Part shown: one piece after another, positions 48,622-58,364 of the stretch | Numbering within the stretch: position 1 is the stretch's first letter | Layout: each line of letters opens with the position of its first letter | Assembly (NCBI RefSeq): GCF_007714205.1 | Contig: NZ_VMQU01000005.1 | Coordinates: 1 to 64,000 of the forward strand | Length of the DNA stretch: 64,000 nucleotides | Direction: 5' to 3' | Source of the DNA: Mycobacterium helveticum | GTDB lineage: Bacteria; Actinomycetota; Actinomycetes; Mycobacteriales; Mycobacteriaceae | Notes under the pieces: model-generated | What the model was told of the DNA's origin: nothing | The model's input: only the letters and a program-made list of their open reading frames with translations | Databases searched by the model: none | Translations under genes and position numbers: made by a program

Positions 48622-49840
48622 GCTGCATGGGGCACGGCCTCGGGAAAACTCGTGAGGCGAGTGTTTGACCTGCATGTGTGCCTGTGACCGCGGAAGCGGT
48701 GTCGGTGACCAGCTGCTGTTGATTGCTGCCGGTGGCACGCCGGCCAACACGCCCCGCCCAAGCAGCGTGCCCCGCGATCCACGGCCCCGGCGCGGCCGCG
48801 TTCGCCATGCGCTCAGCGGCCTCCGGTGGATAACTCGCCGGACTCTGCGGTAGTCCCCACCCGACGGCCACGGGATGCGTCGGGCAACGACGCAGGCCGG
48901 ATCGGGCGATCCGGCGGGGCGCTCTGTTGGCTGGCTCAGCATGGGGAATGAGGCAAAGCGACTTGGCAGGAAACACACAGCAGCTAATCAGCGCTGGCGC
49001 AGGTATGCCCCGCTAGCCTACGTGAAGTCCATCACGGGGAGCGCTGATGAAATTTGCTGTTCACTCGCCCGCACCGCAGGCCGAAAGCCATAGAGGCACC
49101 CATCGTGCTGCCCTGCAGGCCGGGCACCGGGGATGTGTCAGCCCGGTGGACTGCGGCCGTCCGGTGGCTCGAGCCGGCAGGCACCCGCCGGCGGACCGCG
49201 CATCCCGTTGACGTCCGGGGCACCGCCGGCGGCGACGCGTTTCGGTTCATTGCGGGAAGTTTCAATGCGGGAAAATGACCGTGGCCGAAAGCCTGGACTC
49301 CCTCAATCGCGCAAACCCGGCTCCAAAAGCCAGTGACGATTGTTCTTACTTGGCCGTGTGGGCAAATTGTATTGGATTGCCAAAACGTGCGGCGGAAGAG
49401 AATCCTTTTTGTCCCCAAAAGAACCGGACAGCGCACGCGGTCTGTCGTCGTTGAAGCTGGGTTTCGTCGCTCATTCGTATGGCGCGGGGCATCACCGCTG
49501 CGAGCTGCGGTCGGTGGCGCGTGCGACGCGGAACACACTGCAAGATAGGTCATCTCGCCTTGAGCATGGTCACTGCCCGAAAGCGCTCTCGCCACCGCCC
49601 ACCTCGCCGCGACACGTGTTCGTAACATTGTGATTACTTTGCCGGAACACAATGCCACTACTGTCGCATCACGATGGCCCAAGGTTGCGCAGATCCGCCA
49701 CAAGCAGCGTCTACAGCAAACCTTTTGAGACGCAGAATTTAACGTTTTTTGGATTCCATAAGAGCTGGGACAGTTTTGGGGGCGGGCGACGCGCGTCGTC
49801 GTTACGATGACGGCCACCTGAAAGGACCGGAGGTAGATAG
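48622..49840. other. Gene-poor stretch of 1.2 kb between PPE operons
   Basis: No gene is supported. CTCGTGAGGCGAGTGTTT at 48654-48671 could be a weak terminator. The segment 49280-49790 is noticeably poorer in GC than its surroundings and has stops in all frames at short intervals, suggesting foreign or decayed sequence. The promoter for the next PPE gene should be near 49700-49830; a ribosome site CCGGAGGTAG precedes it. Confidence 0.45.
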
Positions 49841-51106
49841 GTGATAGATTTCGGCGCGCTTCCGCCGGAGGTCAACTCTGGGCGGATGTATGTCGGTCCC
49901 GGGTCGGGGCCGATGCTGGCGGCGGCGGCGGCCTGGGACGACCTGGCCGCCGAACTGCAGTCGATGGCCGCGTCGTACGGATCCACGGTCGAGGGTCTGA
50001 CCGTCGGGCCGTGGACGGGTCCCTCCTCGATCGCGATGGCCGCCGCGGCCACGCCGTACGTCTCGTGGATCAGTGCCACCGGCACTCAGGCCGAGCAGGC
50101 CGCGGCCCAGGCCAAGGTTGCCGCCGCCGCTTACGAGACGGCCTTCGCCGCGACGGTCCCGCCGCCGGTGATCGTGGCCAATCGCGCGTTGCTCACGGCC
50201 TTGATCGCCACCAACATCCTGGGGCAGAACACCCCGGCGATCGCCGCCACCGAAGCGCAGTACGCCGAGATGTGGGCCCAGGACGCCGCCGCCATGTACG
50301 CCTACGCCGGCTCCTCGGCGGCCGCCTCGCAGCTGGTCCCGTTCGTCGAACCGCCGCGCACGACCACCGACTCGGGCGGCCCGATGCAGGCCGCCGCGGT
50401 CAGTCAGTCCGGGACCTCGAGTGGCCTGAACGTCGGCACCCAACTGTCCCAGCTGACCAGCGCCGTGCCGAACGCCCTGCAGAGCCTGGCATCGGGCATC
50501 GCGGGCAACGCGGCGGTGCCGACCTCGGGACTCACGCTGCCGTCGACCCTGCCCAGCGCGCTGACCAACTGGAACACCATCTGGGCCGTCTTCACCGGGG
50601 TGTCCTCACCCCAGTCGTGGACCCTTGTCCCCGGCGGCCCGTTCCTGTCGTTCGGGCAGGCATACGCCTGGGGTCAGAACGGGCAGGGCGCCGCCGCCTA
50701 TCTGGCCGGCCCCAAAGCGATCTCCGGGGCGTTGGCGCCGCTGACCAGCGGCGCCCTCAAGCCGATGCTGAGCTCCGCCGTCGGCGGCGCGCCGGTGTCG
50801 GCGTCGATGGGCAGGGCCGCGCTGGTCGGAAGCATGTCGGTGCCGCAGGGCTGGACCGAGGCCGCGCCGGCGATCAGGACACTCGCCTCGGTGTTCCCCA
50901 ATGTGGCGGCCGCGCCCACCGCCTCGCTGACCCCCGAGGGCGGCGTCTTCGGCCAGATGGCCCTGTCGAGCCTGGCAGGACGCGCCATGGCGGCCGGAGC
51001 GACGTATTCCGGAGCTGGTTCCGCGGCGACCGGCTCGCTGGGCGGCGTCATCGCGGCCGAGGCGGCGACGGCCACCATCATCGTGATTCCGGCCTTGGAG
51101 GACTGA
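49841..51106 (+). CDS. PPE-SVP protein, PPE32-like
   Basis: A 421-residue PPE protein starting at GTG ([20 protein letters not shown]). SVP motif [10 protein letters not shown] near residue 325. Unlike its neighbours it lacks the YGFRP...RPPAAG ending; instead it stops at [13 protein letters not shown]. No PE gene is directly upstream, so its partner must be encoded elsewhere. In M. tuberculosis PPE32 and PPE33 precede Rv1810, as here. Confidence 0.88.
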   Translation: MIDFGALPPEVNSGRMYVGPGSGPMLAAAAAWDDLAAELQSMAASYGSTVEGLTVGPWTGPSSIAMAAAATPYVSWISATGTQAEQAAAQAKVAAAAYETAFAATVPPPVIVANRALLTALIATNILGQNTPAIAATEAQYAEMWAQDAAAMYAYAGSSAAASQLVPFVEPPRTTTDSGGPMQAAAVSQSGTSSGLNVGTQLSQLTSAVPNALQSLASGIAGNAAVPTSGLTLPSTLPSALTNWNTIWAVFTGVSSPQSWTLVPGGPFLSFGQAYAWGQNGQGAAAYLAGPKAISGALAPLTSGALKPMLSSAVGGAPVSASMGRAALVGSMSVPQGWTEAAPAIRTLASVFPNVAAAPTASLTPEGGVFGQMALSSLAGRAMAAGATYSGAGSAATGSLGGVIAAEAATATIIVIPALED

Positions 51107-51164
51107 GCGCCATGACCGACACATCAACAACCGACAGCAGCGCGACCGGGCAAGGGGTATAGAG

Positions 51165-52568
51165 ATGTTCTACGGAGCGTTTCCACCGGAGTTCAACTCC
51201 GGCCGCATGTATGCCGGGCCGGGAGCCGAATCGATGGTGGCCGCGGCCGCTGCCTGGGACACGTTGGCCGCCGAATTGCAGTCCACCGTCTCCGCCTACT
51301 CGTCGGTGATCGACACGCTGAGCGGCGGACCCTGGGTGGGGCCGTCGTCGATGAGCATGGTGGCCGCGGTCACGCCGTACCTGTCCTGGATGCAGGCCAC
51401 CGCCGCACAGGCCGCGCACACCTCCAACCAGGCCACCGCGGCGGCGGCCGCCTACGAGTCGGCCTTCGCGGCGACGGTCCCGCCGGAGGAGGTCGCGGCC
51501 AACCGGACCCAGCTGGCGTCGCTGGTGGCGACCAACATCTTCGGGCAGAACACCGCCGCGATCGCGGCCACCGAGGCCCAGTACGCCGAGATGTGGGCCC
51601 AGGACGCCCTGGCGATGGACACCTACGTCGGCTCGGCGGAGGCCGCAACCAGCCAGCTGACCGCGTTCACCGATCCACCGCCGACCACCAACGCCGCGGC
51701 GTCGACGGCGCAGGCCGCCGCGGTCGGCACGGCGACTGCCACCCCGGCCGCCAATGCGGCGGCGACCCTTGGTTCGATCATCCCCCCGTTCACCCCGGCG
51801 AACGGGCTACTCGGATACCTCGCCGGATTCGCGACCTGGTACCAAACCCTCGCGGAAAATCTCCTGAACGTTGTTCCGAACGGGGCCAGCTGGTATGCCA
51901 ACCTGTACAACGCCTTCAAGATTCCGATTGGCCTGACCACGCAGTTCAACGACATCGGGCTGCTGATCAACTTCCCGGTGTCACAGTGGCTGAAGTTCGC
52001 CCCGCCGGTCGCCTACGGCGCGCTTCCGAAGGACGCGCTGGGGGCCGGACTCGGCGGGCTGGGCTTCGGGCGCGGCACCCTGTACAACGCGGTCAGCCCG
52101 GTGGCGGCCGGCCTGGGGCGCGGCACCCTGGTCGGAGCGCTGACGGTGCCGCCCAGTTGGGCCTCGGCCACCCCGGCCATCCGGACGGTCGCCGCCGCGT
52201 TGACGGCCGCCGGGCCGGAAGCGGTGCCGGCGGCCGCCCTCGGGGAGGGTGGGCTGCTCAGCTCGATGTCGGTGGCGGGCATGCTCGGCAGCGCCTTCGG
52301 GGCGGGCGCCCCCACCGTGGCGGGCCGTGCCACCGTCCGCGGGCGCCTCACCCCACTCAAGGAGCTGAAGGACGGCACCTCACCGGAAAAACTGAAGAAG
52401 GTGGTCGCACAGATATCGGAGAAACCCGAGAGCGTGCAGCACCACAACGTCGATCAAGAAGGGCTCGACGCGCTGCTCGAGCAGCTGGCCAAGAAACCCG
52501 GCATTCACGCGGTGCACCTGTCGAAAGGCAAGCCCAAAGTAGTGCCGTCGGAAGCGCAGATGAGTTAA
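51165..52568 (+). CDS. PPE-SVP protein, PPE33-like, with charged C-terminal tail
   Basis: A 467-residue PPE protein. The start MFYGAFPPEFNSGRMYAGPG is a variant of the usual FGALPPE. SVP-type motif VGALTVPPSW. The last 85 residues are not Gly/Ala-rich but charged (TPLKELKDGTSPEKLKKVV ... AQISEKPESVQHHNVDQEGL), then LAKKPGIHAVHLSKGKPKVV: a small repeat of EKP/KKP units that looks like a separate helical domain. The gene is 58 bp downstream of the previous PPE. Confidence 0.88.
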   Translation: MFYGAFPPEFNSGRMYAGPGAESMVAAAAAWDTLAAELQSTVSAYSSVIDTLSGGPWVGPSSMSMVAAVTPYLSWMQATAAQAAHTSNQATAAAAAYESAFAATVPPEEVAANRTQLASLVATNIFGQNTAAIAATEAQYAEMWAQDALAMDTYVGSAEAATSQLTAFTDPPPTTNAAASTAQAAAVGTATATPAANAAATLGSIIPPFTPANGLLGYLAGFATWYQTLAENLLNVVPNGASWYANLYNAFKIPIGLTTQFNDIGLLINFPVSQWLKFAPPVAYGALPKDALGAGLGGLGFGRGTLYNAVSPVAAGLGRGTLVGALTVPPSWASATPAIRTVAAALTAAGPEAVPAAALGEGGLLSSMSVAGMLGSAFGAGAPTVAGRATVRGRLTPLKELKDGTSPEKLKKVVAQISEKPESVQHHNVDQEGLDALLEQLAKKPGIHAVHLSKGKPKVVPSEAQMS

Positions 52569-52819
52569 GTGGCAACGTGTATTCAGAGCATCCCGCCGGC
52601 CGCGCAACGACCGGATCCGGCGCCGAGAGCAGCGGCGTGCGAGGCGGTTCGAGCAGCTCAGGCGAGGTTCGCCGAAAGCGTAAAAGCGTAGAACCAACTG
52701 GGAGAATGGTAGGGACAGCGGTCGACCGGGCAAAGTCGACGGTAAAGTTTTTCGAAGCCGCCGCTTTGGTCGAATACCGAATCGGCACAATTTCCTCGAT
52801 GCGAGGGAAGGGGTAACTC

Positions 52820-53140
52820 ATGAGGATGTTTGTCGCGCTGCTCGGCGCAGCGGCGGTGATCGGTTTTGCCGCGCCCGCCTATGCCGACCCGCCGGAACCG
52901 GACGGGGACGACGCGGGGTTCGTCGCCGCGCTGAACCAGGCCGGCATCTCCTTCGCGACCCGGGAGGGTGCCGTCGCCGCCGGCAGGGCGGTGTGTTCCT
53001 TCCTGGACAACGGCGAGAGCGGCCTGCAAGTGGTGCACGACGTGAAGATCCACAACCCCGGGATGGACATGGAGAACGCGTCCAACTTCGCGTTGATCTC
53101 GGCGAAGTACTACTGCCCCCATCAGCTGTCCAAGGCCTGA
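52820..53140 (+). CDS. Small exported DUF732 protein, Rv1810-like
   Basis: A 106-residue protein: signal peptide MRMFVALLGAAAVIGFAAPA YADP with cleavage after AYA, then DDAGFVAALNQAGISFATRE, GRAVCSFL and a final AKYYCPHQL. Position between the PPE genes and mgtC matches Rv1810 of M. tuberculosis. The ATG at 52820 follows AAGGGGTAA. Confidence 0.85.
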   Translation: MRMFVALLGAAAVIGFAAPAYADPPEPDGDDAGFVAALNQAGISFATREGAVAAGRAVCSFLDNGESGLQVVHDVKIHNPGMDMENASNFALISAKYYCPHQLSKA

Positions 53141-53160
53141 CGGACACGGGCCGCGCCGGC

Positions 53161-53481
53161 ATGGGACGGCTACTGGCGTTGCTCGGCACCGCCGCCGTGA
53201 TCGGCTGCGCCGCACCCGCATCCGCCGGCCCCGACGACGCGTTCGACGACACGGGTTTCCTGGCGACGGTGCGCGACGCGGGTCTGCGCTACGCCAGCCC
53301 GGACCAGGCCATCGCCTTCGGCAAGGCGGTGTGCGGCTGGATCGGGAGCGGCAAGTCCGGCCCCGAGCTCGTCCACAACCTGCAGGACGAAAACCCGGGA
53401 CTGACCACCGACCACGCCACCCTGTTCGTGGCGATCTCGGCGAAGTACTACTGTCCACAACGACTCGCCACGACGCACTAG
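53161..53481 (+). CDS. Small exported DUF732 protein, tandem copy
   Basis: A 106-residue paralogue of the preceding gene, with signal peptide MGRLLALLGTAAVIGCAAPA, then DDTGFLATVRDAGLRYASPD, GKAVCGWIG and AKYYCPQRL. Starts 20 bases after the preceding stop and is surely cotranscribed. The signal contains a Cys (GCA), but the lipobox is poor. M. tuberculosis has only one copy here. Confidence 0.83.
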   Translation: MGRLLALLGTAAVIGCAAPASAGPDDAFDDTGFLATVRDAGLRYASPDQAIAFGKAVCGWIGSGKSGPELVHNLQDENPGLTTDHATLFVAISAKYYCPQRLATTH

Positions 53482-53692
53482 CCCCGACACCGGCGCGTTC
53501 CGGAGAGGACGAATAGTCAACGCGCGCAGGTGGATTGCGGCTTGACCAGACGGCTGCGCACCGGCGACTGGGCGCGGCGCAATCGGTTGTGACCGGGGTC
53601 CACCTCCCGTTCACCTGCGCGTGGTTAGCTGCCGCGGTCCAGCACCGCCCGGGCGGTGCCGGTGTCGTTGCCGAGGGGAGGGATGTTCCGTC

Positions 53693-54394
53693 ATGCAGAC
53701 ACTGAGCGTCGCCGATTTCGCGCTCCGGCTGGCCGTCGGGGTCGGGTGCGGCGCCCTCATCGGTATGGAGCGGCAGTGGCGGGCGCGCCGGGCCGGGCTG
53801 CGCACCAACGCCCTCGTCGCCGCCGGCGCGACCCTGTTCGTGCTCTACGGGGCCGCCACCGAGGACACCAGCGCCACCCGGGTCGCGTCCTACGTCGTGT
53901 CCGGGATCGGGTTCCTGGGCGGTGGGGTGATCCTGCGCGAGGGAGTCAACGTCCGCGGTCTCAACACGGCGGCCACCCTGTGGTGTTCGGCGGCGATAGG
54001 CGTGCTGGCCGCGTCGGGACACCTGGCCTTCACGGTGATCGCCACCGGCGCCGTCATCGCGATCCACCTCTTCGGGCGCCCGCTCGGGCGGCTGATCGAC
54101 CGCGACGACAACGTCGAAGACGACGAGGGCCTCCAGCCGTACCTGGTCCAGGTGACCTGCCGACCCAAATCGGAGACGTACGTCCGCGCCCAGGTCGTGC
54201 AGCACGCCAGCAGCAACGACATGACGCTGCGCGGCATCCACGCCCGGCAGACCGGCGACGACGAGATCACGCTGAGCGCGCATCTGCTGATGGACGGCCA
54301 CACCCCGGCGAAGCTCGAGCGGTTGGTCGCCGAACTGTCCCTGCAACCGGGGGTCCGCACGGTGCAGTGGTATGCGGGGGAGACGGCCCAGTAG
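53693..54394 (+). CDS. mgtC: MgtC family membrane protein
   Basis: A 233-residue protein: four to five membrane helices with the family motif GCGALIGMERQWRARRAGLR and GIGFLGGGVILREGVNVRGL, then a cytosolic ACT-like domain (about 150-233). MgtC is needed by several pathogens for growth at low Mg2+ and inside macrophages; it does not transport Mg2+ itself and in some bacteria inhibits F-type ATP synthase. Length and place match Rv1811. ATG at 53693 follows GAGGGGAGGG. Next to M-box-linked PE/PPE genes. Confidence 0.95.
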   Translation: MQTLSVADFALRLAVGVGCGALIGMERQWRARRAGLRTNALVAAGATLFVLYGAATEDTSATRVASYVVSGIGFLGGGVILREGVNVRGLNTAATLWCSAAIGVLAASGHLAFTVIATGAVIAIHLFGRPLGRLIDRDDNVEDDEGLQPYLVQVTCRPKSETYVRAQVVQHASSNDMTLRGIHARQTGDDEITLSAHLLMDGHTPAKLERLVAELSLQPGVRTVQWYAGETAQ

Positions 54395-54528
54395 CGGCAC
54401 CGAGGACCCGGCGCGCGACATGAACCGCCCATGCCCGGGGCAACCCGGATCTCGGCAGATCTGACGGCGACGCCGAATTGAACCGTTGTCCGAACTCGGC
54501 GGGCACAGCAGCGTAATAGTCTGTTCGG

Positions 54529-55470
54529 GTGCATTCCGTTTCGGACTTTCTGTCCGCACTCCCGCCCCAGATGCGGGATCCTGTTCTGTTTGCTGTTCCA
54601 TTCTTTTTGCTGCTGTTGACGCTGGAGTGGACCGCGGCCCGCAAGCTGGAACGCCTCGCGTCGGACGTCGACGGGTCCCGGCCGGAGTCCGGGGCCTATC
54701 AGACCCGAGACTCCGTGGCGAGCATCTCGATGGGTCTGGTGTCGGTGGCCACCACCGCAGGCTGGAAGGCCCTGGCGCTGCTGGGCTATGCCGCGATCTA
54801 CGCCTACCTGGCACCCTGGCACCTCTCGGCAACCCGCTGGTACACCTGGGTCGTCGCACTCCTCGGCGTCGACCTGCTGTACTACGGCTACCATCGCATC
54901 GCCCACCGGGTACGGCTGATCTGGGCCACGCACCAGGCGCACCACTCCAGCGAATACTTCAACTTCGCTACCGCGCTGCGCCAGAAGTGGAACAACAGCG
55001 GCGAAATCCTGATGTGGATTCCGTTGCCGTTGTTGGGGGTTCCGCCGTGGATGGTCTTCTTTTCCTTCTCGGTGAGCTTGATCTACCAGTTCTGGATCCA
55101 CACCGAGCGGATCGACAAACTGCCGCGGCCGTTCGAGTTCGTCTTCAACACGCCGTCGCATCACCGCGTGCATCACGGCATGGACAAGCTCTACCTGGAC
55201 AAGAACTACGGCGGCATCCTGATCATCTGGGACCGGCTGTTCGGCAGCTTCCAACCGGAGGTGTTCCGCCCCCATTACGGGCTCACCAAGCAGGTCGACA
55301 CGTTCAACATCTGGAAGCTGCAGACGCGCGAATACGTCGCCATCGCCCGCGACTGGCGAACGGCCGGCCGCTTCCGCGACCGGCTCGGATACGTGTTCGG
55401 TCCGCCGGGCTGGGCGCCGCGCGAAGCGGCCCGGGCCGGGACCGCCGACCCGATGGTCACGACACTGTAA
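54529..55470 (+). CDS. Fatty acid hydroxylase/sterol desaturase family protein
   Basis: A 313-residue membrane di-iron enzyme. The three His boxes are HRIAH (near 123), HQAHH (near 135) and HRVHH (near 211). Four hydrophobic helices place them at the membrane face. It matches Rv1814 (named erg3) in order and motifs. Reaction: oxygen-dependent hydroxylation or desaturation of a lipid; the substrate is unknown, as mycobacteria do not make ergosterol-type sterols in the usual way. GTG at 54529. Confidence 0.9.
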   Translation: MHSVSDFLSALPPQMRDPVLFAVPFFLLLLTLEWTAARKLERLASDVDGSRPESGAYQTRDSVASISMGLVSVATTAGWKALALLGYAAIYAYLAPWHLSATRWYTWVVALLGVDLLYYGYHRIAHRVRLIWATHQAHHSSEYFNFATALRQKWNNSGEILMWIPLPLLGVPPWMVFFSFSVSLIYQFWIHTERIDKLPRPFEFVFNTPSHHRVHHGMDKLYLDKNYGGILIIWDRLFGSFQPEVFRPHYGLTKQVDTFNIWKLQTREYVAIARDWRTAGRFRDRLGYVFGPPGWAPREAARAGTADPMVTTL

Positions 55471-55567
55471 CGCCCGCACCGGTCGCCGCGAAGACTCCTG
55501 CGTAACGGAAAGTAACGCCTTAGTCTCGATTGGGTCGAGATTTGGCACCGGCGGATCGGAGTTCAAG

Positions 55568-56242
55568 GTGCGTCGCCGAGCATTGCGTGTATTCGCCACC
55601 CCGGTCATGGTCGCGGCCTTCGTGCCCACATTGCCGTCCGCGGCGGCCCGCGCGCAGGCCACCGTGGTGTACCCGGGCATGGAGATCCTGCAGGACAACC
55701 GGCTGTGCACGCTGGGCTACGTCGACCCGACGATGCGCGTCGCGTACACGGCCGGGCATTGCCGGGGCGGGGGAGCCGTCTACGACAAGAGCGGCAACGC
55801 GATCGGCCGGATGGCCACTTTCCGGGACAACACGCCCAGTGGCACCACGGTCGCCACCGACCAGATCATCAACGACTACGAGGCGATCGTGCTGGACGAC
55901 GGCGTCACGCCGAGCACCGTGCTGCCGGGCGGGCGCCTGTTGCAGTCGAATCCGGCCGTCACGGTGCAGGCGGGCCAACCGGTGTGCCACTTCGGGGTGG
56001 CCACCGGGGAGACCTGCGGGACCGTCGAGAGCGTCAACAACGGGTGGTTCACCATGTCGCACGGGGTGCAGAGCCAGAAGGGCGATTCGGGCGGGCCGGT
56101 GTACCTGGCGCCCGACGGCGGACCCGGGCAGATCGTCGGGATCTTCAACAGCATGTGGGGGGATTTCCCCGCCGCGGTGTCGTGGCGGGCCGCCTCGGAC
56201 CAGGTGCGCCAGGACCTGGGCGCGACCACGAACCCCGGCTGA
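55568..56242 (+). CDS. Exported chymotrypsin-fold serine protease, Rv1815-like
   Basis: A 224-residue protein with a signal peptide (to about residue 30) and a trypsin-like fold: His64 in AYTAGHCRG, probable Asp103 in INDYEAIVL, and Ser174 in [10 protein letters not shown]. Four Cys (47, 65, 140, 150) could form two disulfides. GTG start at 55568. Small size is usual for this mycobacterial family. The substrate is unknown. Confidence 0.85.
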   Translation: MRRRALRVFATPVMVAAFVPTLPSAAARAQATVVYPGMEILQDNRLCTLGYVDPTMRVAYTAGHCRGGGAVYDKSGNAIGRMATFRDNTPSGTTVATDQIINDYEAIVLDDGVTPSTVLPGGRLLQSNPAVTVQAGQPVCHFGVATGETCGTVESVNNGWFTMSHGVQSQKGDSGGPVYLAPDGGPGQIVGIFNSMWGDFPAAVSWRAASDQVRQDLGATTNPG

Positions 56243-56704
56243 TCAGCGCGGAGTGCCCGGTTCCGGGGCCAGCACGAAGACCGGGATCGACGGCGCGGCG
56301 GCGCGCAACTGCTCGTCACCGGAGTCCGGCGTCAGCCGCCCGGGGACGAACCCCCTGACCTGCCAGTACCACCTGGCCAGGTAGCTCCGCAGGACGTCGG
56401 GCTTGGCCGCGTCGTCCAACTCGCGCGCAAGGGCGCGCTCCCGGTGCCAGCGCGGGCCCACCTCGACGACGCCCGCGGCCCGGATGTTGCGCGCCCACTG
56501 CGTGTTTCCACGCGGTGAGACGAGATAATCCACGCCGTCGACGGTCAAAAGATTGACCACCACCGACCGTGGCCGTCCGGTCTTGCGGCCCCGGATCCGC
56601 AGCGCGCGGGTCCCGGCGATGCTGATCCCCATCTCGGCCAGCCAGCGGATCGCAGCGTTGGCGGCGCGGGCGGCCCGGTTCGGCTGCTGGTATTGCGTGA
56701 CCAT
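56243..56704 (-). CDS. Deazaflavin (F420)-dependent nitroreductase (DDN) family protein
   Basis: A 153-residue DDN-family protein: LRIRGRKTGRPRSVVVNLL, then YLVSPRGNTQWARNIRAAG, the loops that bind F420. Start at 56704 (MVTQYQQPNRAARA). It is divergent from the TetR gene with 124 bp between, and may be its target. Not present at this place in M. tuberculosis as I recall, so probably gained here or lost there. Confidence 0.82.
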   Translation of the reverse strand: MVTQYQQPNRAARAANAAIRWLAEMGISIAGTRALRIRGRKTGRPRSVVVNLLTVDGVDYLVSPRGNTQWARNIRAAGVVEVGPRWHRERALARELDDAAKPDVLRSYLARWYWQVRGFVPGRLTPDSGDEQLRAAAPSIPVFVLAPEPGTPR

Positions 56705-56828
56705 GGTGGGTCCTTTCGGCCGGGGTGCCCGGCATTCCCTTGAGAGCACCGCTCTCGGTGTTCGACACGCTGCCACATCCAACGTCGAGAATCAAGAGCG
56801 GTGATCTCGGTTGTGCGAGACTGGTCGC

Positions 56829-57512
56829 GTGGGCAAACGCCAGGAGTCGCGGGAACAGATCGAGGCGCGGATCGTCGAGCTGGGACGCCGCCACCTGGTG
56901 GACCGCGGCGCGGCCGGCCTGTCGCTGCGCGCGATAGCGCGCGACCTGGGCATGGTGTCGTCGGCGGTATACCGCTACGTGTCCAGCCGCGACGAGCTGC
57001 TGACGTTGCTGCTGGTCGACGCCTACTCCGACCTGGCCGACACCGTGGACCGGGCCCGCGAGACGGGCGGCGAGCTCTGGAGCGACGACGTCGTCACGAT
57101 CGCGCGGGCCGTGCGGGGCTGGGCGATCACCCACCCGTCCCGCTGGGCCCTGCTGTACGGCAGCCCGGTCCCCGGGTATCACGCCCCGGCGCAGCGTACG
57201 GCTGCGGCCGGCACCAGGGTCGCCGGTGCGTTCCTCGACGCCGTGTCCGCCGGCATCGCGACCGGGGACATCCGCCTGACCAATGATGTTGCCTCACAAC
57301 CGACGTCGGCCGACTTCCAGCGGCTCCGCCAGGAATTCGGCTTTCCCGGCGACGATCGCGTTGTCACCAAATGCTTTTTGCTGTGGGCGGGGGTGCTGGG
57401 CGCGATCAGTCTGGAGGTGTTCGGCCAGTACGGCACCGACACCCTGACCGAACCCGAGGCGGTTTTCGACGCTCAGCTTCAGTTGCTTGTCGACGTGCTG
57501 GGCCGGCCCTGA
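56829..57512 (+). CDS. TetR/AcrR family regulator, Rv1816-like
   Basis: A 227-residue TetR protein: REQIEARIVELGRRHLVDRG, then LRAIARDLGMVSSAVYRYVS is the helix-turn-helix; the C-terminal part has WAITHPSRWALLYGSPVPGY, typical of a TetR subfamily with a distinct C-terminal domain. GTG at 56829 is preferred; TTG at 56811 would add six residues. Order matches Rv1816. Confidence 0.88.
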   Translation: MGKRQESREQIEARIVELGRRHLVDRGAAGLSLRAIARDLGMVSSAVYRYVSSRDELLTLLLVDAYSDLADTVDRARETGGELWSDDVVTIARAVRGWAITHPSRWALLYGSPVPGYHAPAQRTAAAGTRVAGAFLDAVSAGIATGDIRLTNDVASQPTSADFQRLRQEFGFPGDDRVVTKCFLLWAGVLGAISLEVFGQYGTDTLTEPEAVFDAQLQLLVDVLGRP

Positions 57513-57648
57513 CCGGCGGCCATCGCGCCCGTCACCGCAGCTGAATTAGAACGTGTTCATCCGGCACCGGAGGACTCGACTAGGCGGGCCGCGGCAAATG
57601 CCCCGCGCCCTTTCTGGCGGTCGGCACGCTGGGCTATCCTGCGAGACG

Positions 57649-58149
57649 ATGACCCCCTCCGTTTCAGCGCCCACGCAGATCGCCTGGGTCACCTCGGACC
57701 TGGACGCCACCGAAACGGCCCTTACCGGCCTGTTGGGCGCCCGGAAATGGATCCGGATTCCGGACGTACACTTTGCCCCGGACAGCTGCAGCTACCTCGG
57801 CGCGCCGGCAGATTTCGTCGCCAGCATTTCCCTGAGCTATCTCGGGGACATGCAGCTGGAGTTGATTTCACCGGTCCGCGGCCCGAACATCTATAGTGAC
57901 TTTTTGCGCGACTCCGGACCGGGACTGCACCACATCTGCACGGAGGCCGACAGCCCCGAGCAGTTCGACACGGCCCTGGCGCGGGCCGCCGACCGCGGCG
58001 CCGCCGTCGTGCAACAGGGCGTGATGCCCGGCGGCATTCGGTTCGCCTATCTGTCGGCACCCCGGGCGGGCGTGCCGTTTTTGGAGATCGCCTACATCTC
58101 ACCCGAGATGCGGGCGTTCTACGACTACATCAAAGAGCAGCAGCGCTGA
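57649..58149 (+). CDS. VOC/glyoxalase superfamily protein
   Basis: A 166-residue protein with two beta-alpha-beta-beta-beta halves: QIAWVTSDLDATETALTGLL, GDMQLELISPV, then GLHHICTEAD and PFLEIAYISPEM. The metal ligands of VOC enzymes appear present (Gln/His near the start of each half and Glu in QLELI and FLEIA). Reaction unknown. Followed within four bases by the MIRU array. Confidence 0.8.
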   Translation: MTPSVSAPTQIAWVTSDLDATETALTGLLGARKWIRIPDVHFAPDSCSYLGAPADFVASISLSYLGDMQLELISPVRGPNIYSDFLRDSGPGLHHICTEADSPEQFDTALARAADRGAAVVQQGVMPGGIRFAYLSAPRAGVPFLEIAYISPEMRAFYDYIKEQQR

Positions 58150-58152
58150 GCC

Positions 58153-58364
58153 GCGCCGGCGACGATGCAGAGCGCAGCGATGAGGAGGAGCGGCGCCAAT
58201 GAGCAGCGCCGGCGACGATGCAGAGCGCAGCGATGAGGAGGAGCGGCGCCAATGAGCAGCGCCGGCGACGATGCAGAGCGCAGCGATGAGGAGGAGCGGC
58301 GCCAATGAGCAGCGCCGGCGACGATGCAGAGCGCAGCGATGAGGAGGAGTGGCGCCAATGAGCA
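58153..58364. repeat. MIRU: 53-bp tandem repeat, four copies
   Basis: Four head-to-tail 53-bp copies begin at 58153, 58206, 58259 and 58312. Copies are identical except that the last has T for C in GGAGTGGCGCC. The unit contains GCCGGCGACGATGCAGAGCG and GAGGAGGAGCGGCGCCAATG, the mycobacterial interspersed repetitive unit. It sits between the VOC and FAD dehydrogenase genes. Each copy carries a ribosome-like GAGGAGGAG followed by ATG. Confidence 0.93.

Noticed and set aside
49032..49817. 261-codon minus-strand frame in the gene-poor stretch
   Set aside because: Amino acid composition (many Arg, Cys, Thr, Ser) is not protein-like and no domain is recognised.
53670..53692. Second M-box or other riboswitch just ahead of mgtC
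   Set aside because: The 211-base gap before mgtC lacks the conserved aptamer blocks found at 44826-44986.
58153..58364. CRISPR array
   Set aside because: Units are contiguous 53-bp tandem copies without unique spacers and match MIRU.
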